Assembly (NCBI RefSeq): GCF_000423125.1 | Contig: NZ_AUHJ01000001.1 | Location: 1-64,000 of the forward strand | Reading direction: 5' to 3' | From: Haliea salexigens DSM 19537 | GTDB lineage: Bacteria; Pseudomonadota; Gammaproteobacteria; Pseudomonadales; Halieaceae | Length of the DNA stretch: 64,000 nucleotides | Part shown: piece after piece, positions 43,948 to 56,208 of the stretch | How positions within the stretch are numbered: the first letter of the stretch is position 1 | Layout of the letters: each line of letters begins with the position of its first letter | Translations under genes and position numbers: made by a program | Notes under the pieces: generated by a model | The model's database searches: none | Told to the model about the DNA's origin: nothing | Seen by the model: the letters and a program-made list of their open reading frames with translations, nothing else

Positions 43948-44265
43948 TCAATCGGGAAGCATGCACCCGACTTCATTGCCCTCGTAGACCAGTGGCCAGG
44001 TTTTCAATGCGCGGCAGCGTTCTTCAGAGGCCTGCAACAGCGCGCCGTCCGTCAGCCGAAAGCGGTAGCGGTGAAGCGGACACTCGATTTCGCCATTGCG
44101 AATCGACGCCACATCGAGCGCATGCTCCCGGTGCGGACAGCGGGACTCGAACAGATACAGCTCGTCATCCTGCATCGCCAACAGCAACGCCAGCTCATCG
44201 ATGCGAAATTCGCGCCGGTAACCTTCGTGCAGATTGATCAGTTTTTCCAGCGGCCGGAAGCGCAT
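43948..44265 (-). CDS. Small Rieske [2Fe-2S] protein
   Basis: The 105-residue Rieske domain protein has the cluster ligands Cys43-x-His45 (RCPHREHAL) and Cys62-x2-His65 (ECPLHRYRF). It is of the ferredoxin type that serves dioxygenases or nitrite reductase NirD-like enzymes. No oxygenase partner is adjacent. It lies 47 bases after the meaB stop on the same strand. Confidence 0.88.
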   Translation of the reverse strand: MRFRPLEKLINLHEGYRREFRIDELALLLAMQDDELYLFESRCPHREHALDVASIRNGEIECPLHRYRFRLTDGALLQASEERCRALKTWPLVYEGNEVGCMLPD

Positions 44266-44312
44266 GTGGGCACACTCAGCGGAGAATCACAAAGGCATAG
44301 TAGCAGCTGGGA

Positions 44313-45272
44313 TCAGAGCAGGTCGATCAGCTGGCGCGCCGCGGCGTAAGGGGTGGTCGTACCCTCCTCCACCGCCTGTTCCAGTTCCGGCAGCAGCGCG
44401 CGTATGCGAGGGTTCTGCTGCAAGCGCTGCAAGAGAAGATTGTTCAGCAGCGAGCGCATCCAGTCGCGGTTCTGCCGCGCGCGCTTGGCGTTGAAAGCGT
44501 TTGCCTTGCGGGCCTCGGTCGAATAGTCCACCAGCATGCCCCACACCGCGTCTATATTGCGGTTCTTCAGCGCCGAGCAGGTCATCACCCGCGGTGTCCA
44601 GAAGGTGGTCTGGCGCAACAGATGCATGGCGGCGTTATAGTGCTGGCCGGTCTGCTTTGCCAGAAGCTCACTGTCGCCGTCGGCCTTGTTGATCACCAGC
44701 GCATCCGCCATTTCCATGATACCGCGCTTGATGCCCTGCAGCTCATCGCCGCCACCAGGCAGCATCAACACCATGAAAAAGTCGACCATACCGGCGACCT
44801 GGTATTCAGATTGGCCTACGCCCACCGTCTCCACCAGGATGACGTCGTAACCAGCCGCCTCACAGAGCAGCATGGTTTCGCGCGTTTTCTGTGCCACGCC
44901 GCCCAACGCCCCCGCGGCCGGCGATGGGCGGATAAACGCCTCCTCGCGCCGCGAGAGCATCTCCATGCGGGTTTTGTCGCCGAGGATGGAACCACCGGTG
45001 CGCGGCGAGCTGGGGTCCACCGCAAGCACCGCTACGCGCTTGCCCTGGCTGATGAGGTAAAGGCCAAACGCTTCGATGAAGGTGGATTTGCCCACCCCCG
45101 GCACACCGGAGATACCCACCCGAATGCTGTTACCGGTTTTCGGCAACAGTGTTTCAAGCAGGGTCTGGGCACTCTCGCGGTGCGCCGCAAGCGAGCTTTC
45201 CACCAGCGTGATGGCTCTGGCCAGGGCGCGGCGATTGCCCGCCTGCAGAGCTTCCAGGTCGACAGCTGTCAT
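44313..45272 (-). CDS. meaB: Methylmalonyl-CoA mutase chaperone GTPase MeaB
   Basis: MeaB loads and protects adenosylcobalamin in methylmalonyl-CoA mutase. The start ATG 45272 gives 319 residues with the P-loop GVPGVGKST, the tract AVDPSSPRTGGSILGDKTRM and the NKAD specificity motif. The start lies four bases after the mutase stop, so the partners are co-translated. Confidence 0.95.
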   Translation of the reverse strand: MTAVDLEALQAGNRRALARAITLVESSLAAHRESAQTLLETLLPKTGNSIRVGISGVPGVGKSTFIEAFGLYLISQGKRVAVLAVDPSSPRTGGSILGDKTRMEMLSRREEAFIRPSPAAGALGGVAQKTRETMLLCEAAGYDVILVETVGVGQSEYQVAGMVDFFMVLMLPGGGDELQGIKRGIMEMADALVINKADGDSELLAKQTGQHYNAAMHLLRQTTFWTPRVMTCSALKNRNIDAVWGMLVDYSTEARKANAFNAKRARQNRDWMRSLLNNLLLQRLQQNPRIRALLPELEQAVEEGTTTPYAAARQLIDLL

Positions 45273-45276
45273 GGCG

Positions 45277-47439
<2,163 letters not shown>

Positions 47440-47462
47440 AATCGCTGTCTCCGCTCGCCCGC

Positions 47463-47873
47463 TCAGTGCTCGTCGCCGGGCTGGTTGATTTCAATGAGTA
47501 CGCCGTCACAGCTCCTGGGGTGAATGAAAATCACGCGGGAGTTGTGCGCACCGGGTGTCGGCGCCTCCGAGAGGAACTGGTAGCCTTTTGCTTTCAGGCG
47601 CGCCACATCCTCCTCGATATTGTCCGAGCGGAAGCAGAGGTGATGCAGGCCGCCCCCACGCTTCTCCAGGTAGGTGGCGATAGGCCCCTCCCCGTTGAGC
47701 GGGTGCACCAGTTCAATATTGGTCGGCGGCAAGGGAAAGAACGCCGTGGAGGTCTTCGCCGGCACAACGTCCTCAGTGCCCTCGAAGGGCAGCCCGAAGT
47801 CTTCCATGAAACGCTTGATGGCCTTCTCGAAGTCCGGCACGGCAATGGCAATATGATCCAGCGCGGTAATCAT
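47463..47873 (-). CDS. mce: Methylmalonyl-CoA epimerase
   Basis: The 136-residue vicinal-oxygen-chelate protein begins [22 protein letters not shown], with the metal-binding His in DHIAIAV, HHLCFR in the middle, and the end segment VLIEINQP with the Glu ligand. The start at 47873 has GAGGAGCTCCGA upstream. It interconverts the (S) and (R) forms between the carboxylase and the mutase. Confidence 0.93.
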   Translation of the reverse strand: MITALDHIAIAVPDFEKAIKRFMEDFGLPFEGTEDVVPAKTSTAFFPLPPTNIELVHPLNGEGPIATYLEKRGGGLHHLCFRSDNIEEDVARLKAKGYQFLSEAPTPGAHNSRVIFIHPRSCDGVLIEINQPGDEH

Positions 47874-47883
47874 TCGGAGCTCC

Positions 47884-50697
47884 TCAGATAACTTGCTGCA
47901 GAAAACGTGCGGTGGATTCCCGGCGCTGCAATGCAACCGTCTCGGGAGACACTTCCTCGATCTTTTCGTCCGGTGTCACCTTGAACAGGGTCTGCCCCTT
48001 GTGGATGATCACACCGTCGGTATCGAGCAGCACTTTGTCTACCGTGCCGGCGAAGGGCGCGTAGACCTTGTTGAACATCTTCATCACTTCAACAATGTAC
48101 AGCGGATCACCGGCTTCAAAGTGATCACCCTCCTGCACATAAAGCTCATGTTGGGGGGATTCCCGCCCGTAGAACATACCGCCGCTTTCGGCGAGAATTT
48201 CGTCAGACTTTGCCACCGGTGGCGGCACCAGCACCTTGGCCATGCGGTGCTGCAGATCGCCGTCAAGCAGGCGCTCGGGAATGTGAACGGTGAGATCCTC
48301 GTTGACCGTGAGGTCAAAGAAACCCGTCGTCTCGGCAATACTGGGCAGTACCGCGAGGATATCCACCCCGGACTGGAAGCCCGCATGCGCCGCGCGCACC
48401 TGCGTCCAGCTCTCTGCCGTGAACCCGTCAGGTACTGCGGAGTCGGCCAGTACGCTCTGCAACTGCACCCAGTCGCCGGCGTCCAGCCGCTGCGACAGCT
48501 CGGTGTAGAAATCGAGCGCGTCCTGCAGCAGGTCGTGATCGTGATCCCAGATCACGGTAGCAGCGGGTGCCTCCGGGCTGTAATCCATGTTCAGGAAGTG
48601 ATAAGTGTCGGCGAGCATTTCGACCGGGTTTTCGTTCCAGCTCACTTTGCCGTCGATCAGGGTATAACAGTCGCGGTTGATGCTCAGCCATCCCGCCAGG
48701 ATGTGCGGTTCTGCCAGCAAACGCTCGAGAGGCCGCAACAGCAGGGTGGACTTCAGCTCCAGGCTGGATTTGAGTGCTTTTGCCGCCTCGTCACCCTGCC
48801 CGTTGAGCGCCGCCCGACTGATTTGCTGCCACGCGTACTCGATATCGAGCTTGTCCGCCTCGGCTTTCAACTCACCGACTGCCGTGAGATAGGGCACGAT
48901 AAAGCGGGTCGTTGGCCGCGCGTTGATATTCTGGCCTATGAACCAGTTGACCAGCCCGTAGTGAAACTCCAGGTTGGTCGCCAGGTCCTTGCCGCGCATA
49001 CGGGTGCGGCGTATCACCTCGGCCATGCGCTCGTAGGTTTCCAGGCGCGTGTCACCCACGGTCAACAGCAGGGCAATGTTGGAGTCGTAAGCACCCGCAA
49101 GGGTGTACTTCATGAAGACATCAGTATCGGGGTTGTGCAGGCTGATACCCTGATCGTCGCGAATTTCACCGTCGAGTGCATCGCTCCAGCCTTCGATAAC
49201 CCCGCCAGCGGAAGGCTGCAGCGCCTGGTTGGTCGCATTCAGCCGCGCTTCCACCGAGTCGTTGTGACGCAACACGCGCTCCGGGCGTGGCAAGGCAGAA
49301 GCGTGCGCTGCCAGCAGCACCATGGCTTCCACCAGTGACTGCACAATAAAGAAGTCGCGCTCATCGTCCGGGTTGGTGAACTTCAGCGAATAGCAGAGCT
49401 CCGTCACCCGGTGTTCAACCTGGATGCGGGTGTTCATCTCCATGAAAAAGTGCTTGTCACGATCGACAATACACTCGAAAGTTGAGACAGAATCCAGGCC
49501 GACCGCCGCACCAAAGCGCGCCGCCTCGTCTTCCATTTCTTCCAGGGTCAGGAGATCCTGGCGCAACACAGCCGCTTCCGTGCTGTTTCCAGACGCCTCC
49601 GCCTGCGCCAGTGCAGTCTGCAATGACTCAATCGTCACGGATACCTCAAGCAGCTTCTGCTCGTGCATCTGCAAGGAACAGTCGCGGCCACCCAGGGTGA
49701 TGCACCATTCGCCATTGCCGATCACCTGGATTTCCTGGTGACGGGTTGTTTCGATGTTCAGTTCAACGAGAACGTTTTTGTTGTCGCCAACCCCCGTTGT
49801 TTTCACCTCGTTGAGGATTTCCCGCACCAGCTCCGGCGTGCGATCTGCCTCGCCAATACCGAGAATACGCTGGCCCTTGCCGCCGCCGCCGCTGATTGCC
49901 TTCAGGCGCACGCGGTTCTTCGGGTAATCCTCGGCCATCCGCTTCACAGCCTCGGTGAGCGTTGCACACAGTTCGTCGACTGTGTAGAGGTCCACACCCT
50001 TCTCGTAGGAAGCCGCCAGCACGGTATCCGCCTTGTCTTCCAGGGTGATATCCGGGTTATCCAGCTGCTCGTTATCAACCGCAAGGTCATTGGCGGCACA
50101 CAGGGCTTTCAGTGCGGCAACGTCAGGGTGCTTCTTGAGCAGGGTAAGCGCAGTGCCGTTGTCGATACCCGGAGTAACCGATACACCCGCCTTCAACGCC
50201 GTACGCTTGGCTTCGTCCTTGAGGCCGGCATCGTGCACCGTACGCGAGCAGGGGCCAATAAAGTTAAGGCCGGCACGCTCCATAGCCGCCACCATGGCCT
50301 GGTCTTCCGCCATGAAGCCATAGCCGGCGAAAATGGCGTTGTAGCCGTTGTCGTGGGCAATACTGATGATTTGCGCAATGCGCTGGTCGCGTTCTTCCTT
50401 GTTCGCCCCGGTGTAGTCCGGCACGCGGTGGACACGATCCGGGTCTGTCAACGAGCGCAGTTCAGGCGCCTGGGCGTTGCGGTAGACAATCGAGTCTTTC
50501 TCCGAGAGCAGGATACCGAAATGCTCGATACCCATCTCGGTGAAGACATCCATCGCCTCTTTGCGAATGGGGCCGCGACAGATAATCAGCGGCCGCAAGC
50601 CCGAACAATCGAAGCGACGCACCCAGGCGGAGGGATGCTCCGCCTGGCGGCGGTCGCGGTGAATCAGGGGATTGCGCAAGTAAAATTCATTGGACAC
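47884..50697 (-). CDS. Large biotin carboxylase/biotin carrier subunit of an acyl-CoA carboxylase
   Basis: The protein of about 937 residues has a biotin carboxylase part with the ATP-grasp loop AISGGGGKGQRI and the catalytic segment EMNTRIQVEHRVTE. A long middle region of about 300 residues follows. The C-terminal biotinyl domain has the biotin site EVMKMFNKVYAPFAGTV. The usual BC N-terminus (NRGEIA) is replaced by CRGPIRKEA. Typical PccA proteins are about 660-700 residues, so this is an extended form. GTG 50697 with GAGGAA eight bases upstream is chosen; a TTG exists at 50712. It follows the carboxyltransferase gene by about 38 bases. Confidence 0.9.
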   Translation of the reverse strand: MSNEFYLRNPLIHRDRRQAEHPSAWVRRFDCSGLRPLIICRGPIRKEAMDVFTEMGIEHFGILLSEKDSIVYRNAQAPELRSLTDPDRVHRVPDYTGANKEERDQRIAQIISIAHDNGYNAIFAGYGFMAEDQAMVAAMERAGLNFIGPCSRTVHDAGLKDEAKRTALKAGVSVTPGIDNGTALTLLKKHPDVAALKALCAANDLAVDNEQLDNPDITLEDKADTVLAASYEKGVDLYTVDELCATLTEAVKRMAEDYPKNRVRLKAISGGGGKGQRILGIGEADRTPELVREILNEVKTTGVGDNKNVLVELNIETTRHQEIQVIGNGEWCITLGGRDCSLQMHEQKLLEVSVTIESLQTALAQAEASGNSTEAAVLRQDLLTLEEMEDEAARFGAAVGLDSVSTFECIVDRDKHFFMEMNTRIQVEHRVTELCYSLKFTNPDDERDFFIVQSLVEAMVLLAAHASALPRPERVLRHNDSVEARLNATNQALQPSAGGVIEGWSDALDGEIRDDQGISLHNPDTDVFMKYTLAGAYDSNIALLLTVGDTRLETYERMAEVIRRTRMRGKDLATNLEFHYGLVNWFIGQNINARPTTRFIVPYLTAVGELKAEADKLDIEYAWQQISRAALNGQGDEAAKALKSSLELKSTLLLRPLERLLAEPHILAGWLSINRDCYTLIDGKVSWNENPVEMLADTYHFLNMDYSPEAPAATVIWDHDHDLLQDALDFYTELSQRLDAGDWVQLQSVLADSAVPDGFTAESWTQVRAAHAGFQSGVDILAVLPSIAETTGFFDLTVNEDLTVHIPERLLDGDLQHRMAKVLVPPPVAKSDEILAESGGMFYGRESPQHELYVQEGDHFEAGDPLYIVEVMKMFNKVYAPFAGTVDKVLLDTDGVIIHKGQTLFKVTPDEKIEEVSPETVALQRRESTARFLQQVI

Positions 50698-50735
50698 GCG
50701 GTATTTCCTCAATCAGGCGATGGCCGTGGCCGTGG

Positions 50736-52481
50736 TCAGTGAAATTCGCGCTGCACGGAGGCAAGCGGTTCAGGCGTGTAATGCCGCAGGCAGAAATCCA
50801 TGTGCTCGGCCAGTACCGTGCGCAGGTCTGAAGGCATGACGATCTGCGAGATAGAGCCGAGGCTCAGCGCCTCATTCGGGTTCATCAACTCCTGCTCATA
50901 ACGCTGGGCGAGTGCCTGCTCTTCCGACTTTACCCAACCCTGCACGAGTTGCTGCGCTGCTGCGCGGGCTTCCTCATCCGACAGACCGGCCGCTTTTTGC
51001 GCGTCGGTCTCGGCGGCGACTTTGCCCGCTACGCTGCCGCGGATACGTCGCAGTTCGTCCTTGTAGACGTACTCTACGCCGGCAGGCCCCATCACCGCGA
51101 CGCGGGTGGTCGGCAGCGCTACCACGAAGTCTGCCCCGGTGGGGTAATTGTTGTAGGACGCGTAGGCACCGCCGAAGGCGTTGCGCACCAGCACCAGGAA
51201 GCGCGGCGTGCGCAGGTCGACGATGGCATCCAGCATCGCGCGACCCGCCTGCACAATACCGCCGGCTTCCTGCTCGCGCCCGGGCAGGAAGCCCGTGGTG
51301 TCCTCGAGGAAAATAATCGGGATGTTGTACAGGTTGCAGAAGCGGATAAAACGCGCGTTCTTGTAAGCTGCGGCGATGTCGATCTGACCCGACGCCACCG
51401 CGGAATTGTTCGCCACAAAGCCGACAACATTGCCGCCCATACGCCCCAGCGCGGTAATGGTATTGCGTGCACGTTCCGCCTGAATTTCCAGGAAGTCGCC
51501 ATGGTCGCACAGCTGCTGAATCAGGATGCTGATATCCACCGGAGTGTTGTATCCCGTGGGTGAGTTGAACGCTTTCTTCAGCAGAATATCGATGTCCCAG
51601 GTCTTGCGCGTGACCGGGTCAGAGGACGCCTGGTACGGTGCCAGGGCACTGTTGTTGTCCGGCAGGTACTTGAGTAGTTCGCGCACCTTGCGCAACGCGG
51701 CGACTTCATCGGGTACCACGAAATCAGTCACACCACTCTGGCTATGCACACCGGGACCACCCAGTTCATCCGGCGTCACGTCTTCGCCCAGCACCGACTT
51801 TACCACCCCGGGACCCGTGAGGCCGAAGAAGGTGTCATTGGGCTGAATCAGGAAACTGCCCTGCCGCGGCAGATACGAACCACCGCCAGCGTTGAAACCG
51901 AACATGCACATGATGCTGGGCACAACACCCGAAATTTTGCGCAGTGCAGTAAAGGCATCTGCGTAACCGTCGAGCCCGCCGACACCCGCAGGGATGTAGG
52001 CACCGGCCGAATCGTTGAGGCCCACCAGCGGAATTTTGCGTTTCGCCGCCAGCTCAAACAATCGCGCCAGCTTCTTGCCGTTGGTGGCATCCATGGAGCC
52101 TGCGCGCACCGTGAAATCGTGGCCATAAATGGCGACATCACGCCCGTTGACCTTGATCAGCGCCGTAACCAATGAAGCGCCATCCAGATTCGGGCCCCAG
52201 TTCTGGTAAAGCACCGTGGGGGCATCATCAGCGAGACACTCGATACGCTCCCAGATCGTCATGCGTTTTTTCTGGTGCTGACGCTGTGTGTTGCGCACGC
52301 CAGCGGCACGCAGCGGACGCTGCTGCAGCTCCCAGCCCGCCTTCAATGCCTTTTCATACAGGCCGGGTTGCGAAGCCACCTGGCCCGGCACGCCAAACTC
52401 CCGCTCGGGCGCGCTGGCGAAGGGGTTCTGCAGAGACGCAATCAATTCTGAATCAGTGCTTTTCTTCATTCTGTTTCCCAT
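50736..52481 (-). CDS. Acyl-CoA carboxylase carboxyltransferase subunit
   Basis: The 581-residue carboxyltransferase has two crotonase-like halves. Conserved tracts are [50 protein letters not shown], and in the second half [22 protein letters not shown] with [15 protein letters not shown]. It moves carboxyl from biotin to the acyl-CoA; by context this is propionyl-CoA. It is the first gene of the operon. ATG 52469 (MKKSTD) is an alternative start. Confidence 0.92.
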   Translation of the reverse strand: MGNRMKKSTDSELIASLQNPFASAPEREFGVPGQVASQPGLYEKALKAGWELQQRPLRAAGVRNTQRQHQKKRMTIWERIECLADDAPTVLYQNWGPNLDGASLVTALIKVNGRDVAIYGHDFTVRAGSMDATNGKKLARLFELAAKRKIPLVGLNDSAGAYIPAGVGGLDGYADAFTALRKISGVVPSIMCMFGFNAGGGSYLPRQGSFLIQPNDTFFGLTGPGVVKSVLGEDVTPDELGGPGVHSQSGVTDFVVPDEVAALRKVRELLKYLPDNNSALAPYQASSDPVTRKTWDIDILLKKAFNSPTGYNTPVDISILIQQLCDHGDFLEIQAERARNTITALGRMGGNVVGFVANNSAVASGQIDIAAAYKNARFIRFCNLYNIPIIFLEDTTGFLPGREQEAGGIVQAGRAMLDAIVDLRTPRFLVLVRNAFGGAYASYNNYPTGADFVVALPTTRVAVMGPAGVEYVYKDELRRIRGSVAGKVAAETDAQKAAGLSDEEARAAAQQLVQGWVKSEEQALAQRYEQELMNPNEALSLGSISQIVMPSDLRTVLAEHMDFCLRHYTPEPLASVQREFH

Positions 52482-52784
52482 GCTGGTACGTTACCGCTCC
52501 GTGGAAGCCGGCAACAGCTTCTACCTTCTGTCGAAGTTCCCGGGTTTACATGCGACGGCGGCCGGGCTTACGATGACTGCCCGCCCGAATTCGGCGCACC
52601 ACATTAATTCCATGCCCCTTGAATGTCAATTTAACGACACTCAAATACGAGTGTCGAAGACCTCGCAAATGCTCAGGTTTTCCCGCCCAGATACCGAAGA
52701 TTGCGTAATTTTTGCGTTGGTTTCCTACGAATATATGAGGCGTCAACATTGGACCTCCCCCGTCCGGCGAGCCGGGGTAACGCC
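52482..52784. promoter_or_regulatory. Divergent control region of the propionate operon and pabB
   Basis: The two genes on either side start away from each other. Near the centre lies the perfect inverted repeat CGACACTCaaatacGAGTGTCG (22 bases with 8-base arms, 52635-52656), in an A/T-richer stretch. It is a likely operator for a regulator of the carboxylase operon or pabB. No open frame here looks like a gene. Confidence 0.5.
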
Positions 52785-54143
52785 GTGAAACTGCACATCG
52801 ACGAGCTGCCCTGGCAAGCGGATAGCGCGCCTTTGTTCGCAGCGTTGCGCGACCTCCCCGGCGCAGCCTGGCTGGACAGCGCACAACCCTGGGCCAGCGG
52901 CGGTCGCTATGACATCCTGGTGGCGGCCCCCATTGCAGAAACGCCACAGGCCCCGGATACCAGCGCGCCCAGCAGCTGCTGGAACCGCTATCTGCAAGCG
53001 CTGGCCGACTTGCACCGGGAACGGTATGCGACTATCGCACCCGCCAGCCAGCGCCTGCCCTTCTGTGGCGGACTGCTGGGCTACCTGGGCTACGAGCCCG
53101 GCAACACCCTGCATGGGGTAACACACCCCTGCGTATCCGAGCCCACCTCGCCCGCTGCAGCCATAGGCTGCTACGACTGGTGTATTGTGCAGGACCATCT
53201 ACTACAGCGCTCAGCATTGGTGGCCATGCCGTGGGTTGCGAGCAGCGCGCGGGCCGACATTCGCGCCAGACTGGCAGCGGCCAATCACACCTTGCGGCCT
53301 TTCACCCTCAGCGGCAGCTTCCAGCCCGCCATGAGTCGCAGCGATTACCACAGCGCCTTTGCCCACATTCAGGACTACATTGCAGCGGGCGACTGCTACC
53401 AGGTCAACCTTGCACAACGCTTTGACGCCACCTACAACGGCGACCCATTCACCGCCTACTGTACCCTGCGTGAAGTGGCTGCGGCACCCTTTTCCGGCTA
53501 CCTCGAGCCCGCAGCGGAACAGGCGCTGCTGTGCCTGTCACCTGAGCGCTTCATCTCCCTGCAGGGGCAACAGGTAGAAACGCGCCCTATAAAAGGCACC
53601 CGCCCCCGCTTTGCCGACCCGGCACGTGACCTGCAAAGCGCCACCGCATTGCGGGAAAGCCCCAAGGACCGTGCCGAAAACCTGATGATTGTGGACCTGC
53701 TGCGCAACGACCTCGGGCGCAGCTGTGTGCCGGGCAGCATACATGTCGAACAGCTGTTCGCACTGGAAAGCTATCCCACCGTACACCATCTGGTGAGCAC
53801 TATCCGTGGCGAGCTGGCAGCCGGGCGCGGACCAGCCGACCTGTTGCGCGACAGCTTTCCAGGCGGCTCCATCACCGGCGCGCCAAAACGCCGTGCCATG
53901 CAGATCATCGCCGAACTGGAACCCTGCAGCCGCGAGGCCTACTGCGGCTCACTGCTGTATATCAGCGCCGACGGGCACATGGACAGCAACATCGCCATCC
54001 GCAGCCTGGTCGCCAATCACGGCAGCCTGCGCTGCTGGGGCGGCGGCGGTATTGTGGCCGACTCCGAAGTAGACCAGGAATACCAGGAAACCTACGACAA
54101 GGTCGGACGCTTCCTCAGCACACTGGAACAGCGATTTCGTTAA
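52785..54143 (+). CDS. pabB: Aminodeoxychorismate synthase component I
   Basis: PabB turns chorismate and ammonia into aminodeoxychorismate for folate. The 452-residue protein has the MST family core: YQVNLAQRFDA, LSPERFISL, ETRPIKGTRPR (the Lys of PIKGT is the PabB nucleophile, an Ala in TrpE), DLLRNDLGR and PGGSITGAPKRRAMQII. The GTG start at 52785 is uncertain, since the frame is open further upstream. No glutaminase partner (PabA) is adjacent. Confidence 0.92.
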   Translation: MKLHIDELPWQADSAPLFAALRDLPGAAWLDSAQPWASGGRYDILVAAPIAETPQAPDTSAPSSCWNRYLQALADLHRERYATIAPASQRLPFCGGLLGYLGYEPGNTLHGVTHPCVSEPTSPAAAIGCYDWCIVQDHLLQRSALVAMPWVASSARADIRARLAAANHTLRPFTLSGSFQPAMSRSDYHSAFAHIQDYIAAGDCYQVNLAQRFDATYNGDPFTAYCTLREVAAAPFSGYLEPAAEQALLCLSPERFISLQGQQVETRPIKGTRPRFADPARDLQSATALRESPKDRAENLMIVDLLRNDLGRSCVPGSIHVEQLFALESYPTVHHLVSTIRGELAAGRGPADLLRDSFPGGSITGAPKRRAMQIIAELEPCSREAYCGSLLYISADGHMDSNIAIRSLVANHGSLRCWGGGGIVADSEVDQEYQETYDKVGRFLSTLEQRFR

Positions 54144-54153
54144 GTATCGGCGA

Positions 54154-54217
54154 GGGCGCGCGTGCCCGTGCGGGGTGTCCAGGACCGTTGGCAGCACGGA
54201 TGCTGCCATCAAGCCCC
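54154..54217 (+). repeat. Copy A of a 64-base intergenic repeat
   Basis: The 64 bases from GGGCGCGCG to AAGCCCC are repeated at 54255-54318 with six or so changes. The core GGCAGCACGGATGCTGCC forms a near-perfect stem. The copy lies just after the pabB stop. Confidence 0.75.
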
Positions 54218-54254
54218 ATAGATAGATTCTCGACGATTCAACCAGAGCTCGCGG

Positions 54255-54370
54255 GGGCGCGCGTGTCCGTGCGGGGTATGCAGGACCGTTGGCAGCATGG
54301 ATGCTGCCATCGAGCCCCCATGGACGGGTTCACGGCGAGTCCGGCATACCCCGCACGGACACGCGCGCCC
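54255..54370. repeat. Copy B of the repeat with a 27-bp terminal inverted repeat (REP-like or MITE-like element)
   Basis: Copy B (54255-54318) ends in GAGCCCC. It is followed by an exact 27-base inverted copy of its first 27 bases at 54344-54370, so the whole 116-base unit folds into a long hairpin. Inside it, GGCAGCAT-GG-ATGCTGCC is a second, perfect stem. No coding frame is visible. It may be a transposon-derived element such as a REP pair or MITE; transcription termination for pabB or thrH, which converge here, is an alternative role. Confidence 0.75.
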
Positions 54371-54403
54371 TAACCACCTAAACCGCGAATACCACCCGCA
54401 GCA

Positions 54404-55021
54404 TTAAACACTCAACGCCCGCTCACTGGCCTCAACAAACGCCTGCTTCAATGACGGAAAGTCATGCAGCGCCTTGAACTGCGGAAACTCGTCAATCACA
54501 TTCTGTGGCGCGTGGAACAGCAGCCCCACATCCGCCTCTGCCAACATGGTGGTGTCATTGTAGGAGTCCCCCGCCGCGATAATGCGGTAGTGCAGACTGT
54601 GCAGGGCCTGCACCGAAGCCCGCTTGGGATCCTTCTGCCGCAACTTGTAGTCCACCACCCTGCCCGTATCATCCACTTCCAGACGGTGACAGAACAACGT
54701 GGGCCAGCCCAACTGGCGCATCAGCGGCGCCGAGAATTCATAGAACGTGTCCGACAGGATAATCACCTGAAACCGCTCGCGCAGCCAGTTGAGAAACTCG
54801 GCGGCACCCGGCAGCGGTTCCAGCGTGGCAATCACCGCCTGGATATCGTCGATCTTCAGGCCGTGCTCATCCAGCAGGCGCAGGCGCTGTTTCATCAGCA
54901 CATCGTAGTCGGGAATGTCGCGGGTAGTGGCGCGCAGGGCGTCAATGCCGGTTTTCTCCGCAAACGCAATCCAGATTTCGGGGATGAGCACCCCTTCCAG
55001 GTCAAGGCAGGCCAGTTCCAC
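54404..55021 (-). CDS. thrH: Phosphoserine phosphatase/homoserine phosphotransferase ThrH
   Basis: ThrH is a HAD enzyme that can move phosphate from phosphoserine to homoserine. The 205-residue length fits Pseudomonas ThrH (205). HAD motif 1 is ACLDLEGVLIPE, motif 2 is IILSDTFYEF, and motif 4 is AAGDSYNDTTMLAEA. The long cap and absence of an extra N-terminal domain separate it from SerB. Confidence 0.93.
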   Translation of the reverse strand: MELACLDLEGVLIPEIWIAFAEKTGIDALRATTRDIPDYDVLMKQRLRLLDEHGLKIDDIQAVIATLEPLPGAAEFLNWLRERFQVIILSDTFYEFSAPLMRQLGWPTLFCHRLEVDDTGRVVDYKLRQKDPKRASVQALHSLHYRIIAAGDSYNDTTMLAEADVGLLFHAPQNVIDEFPQFKALHDFPSLKQAFVEASERALSV

Positions 55022-55104
55022 GCTGTGTACTCCAAGAGGCTTTCAGGAAGCGGCCCAATCTACCCAAGCGCCGCACGGGCCACAAGCGCAACAGGCACAA
55101 AAAA

Positions 55105-56103
<999 letters not shown>

Positions 56104-56208
56104 TCACCACAGGGCCGCGGTGCGCGGGAGCTTATACAGAATAGTAGTTAAAGCTGGCTGTTGCCAAGAGCAATGGAATAACAGACCCGTAGAATAAGAA
56201 ACCGTGGG

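Noticed and set aside
54154-54370. CRISPR-like array
   Set aside because: Only two copies with a single 37-base gap, plus an inverted arm; there is no series of repeats and no cas gene.
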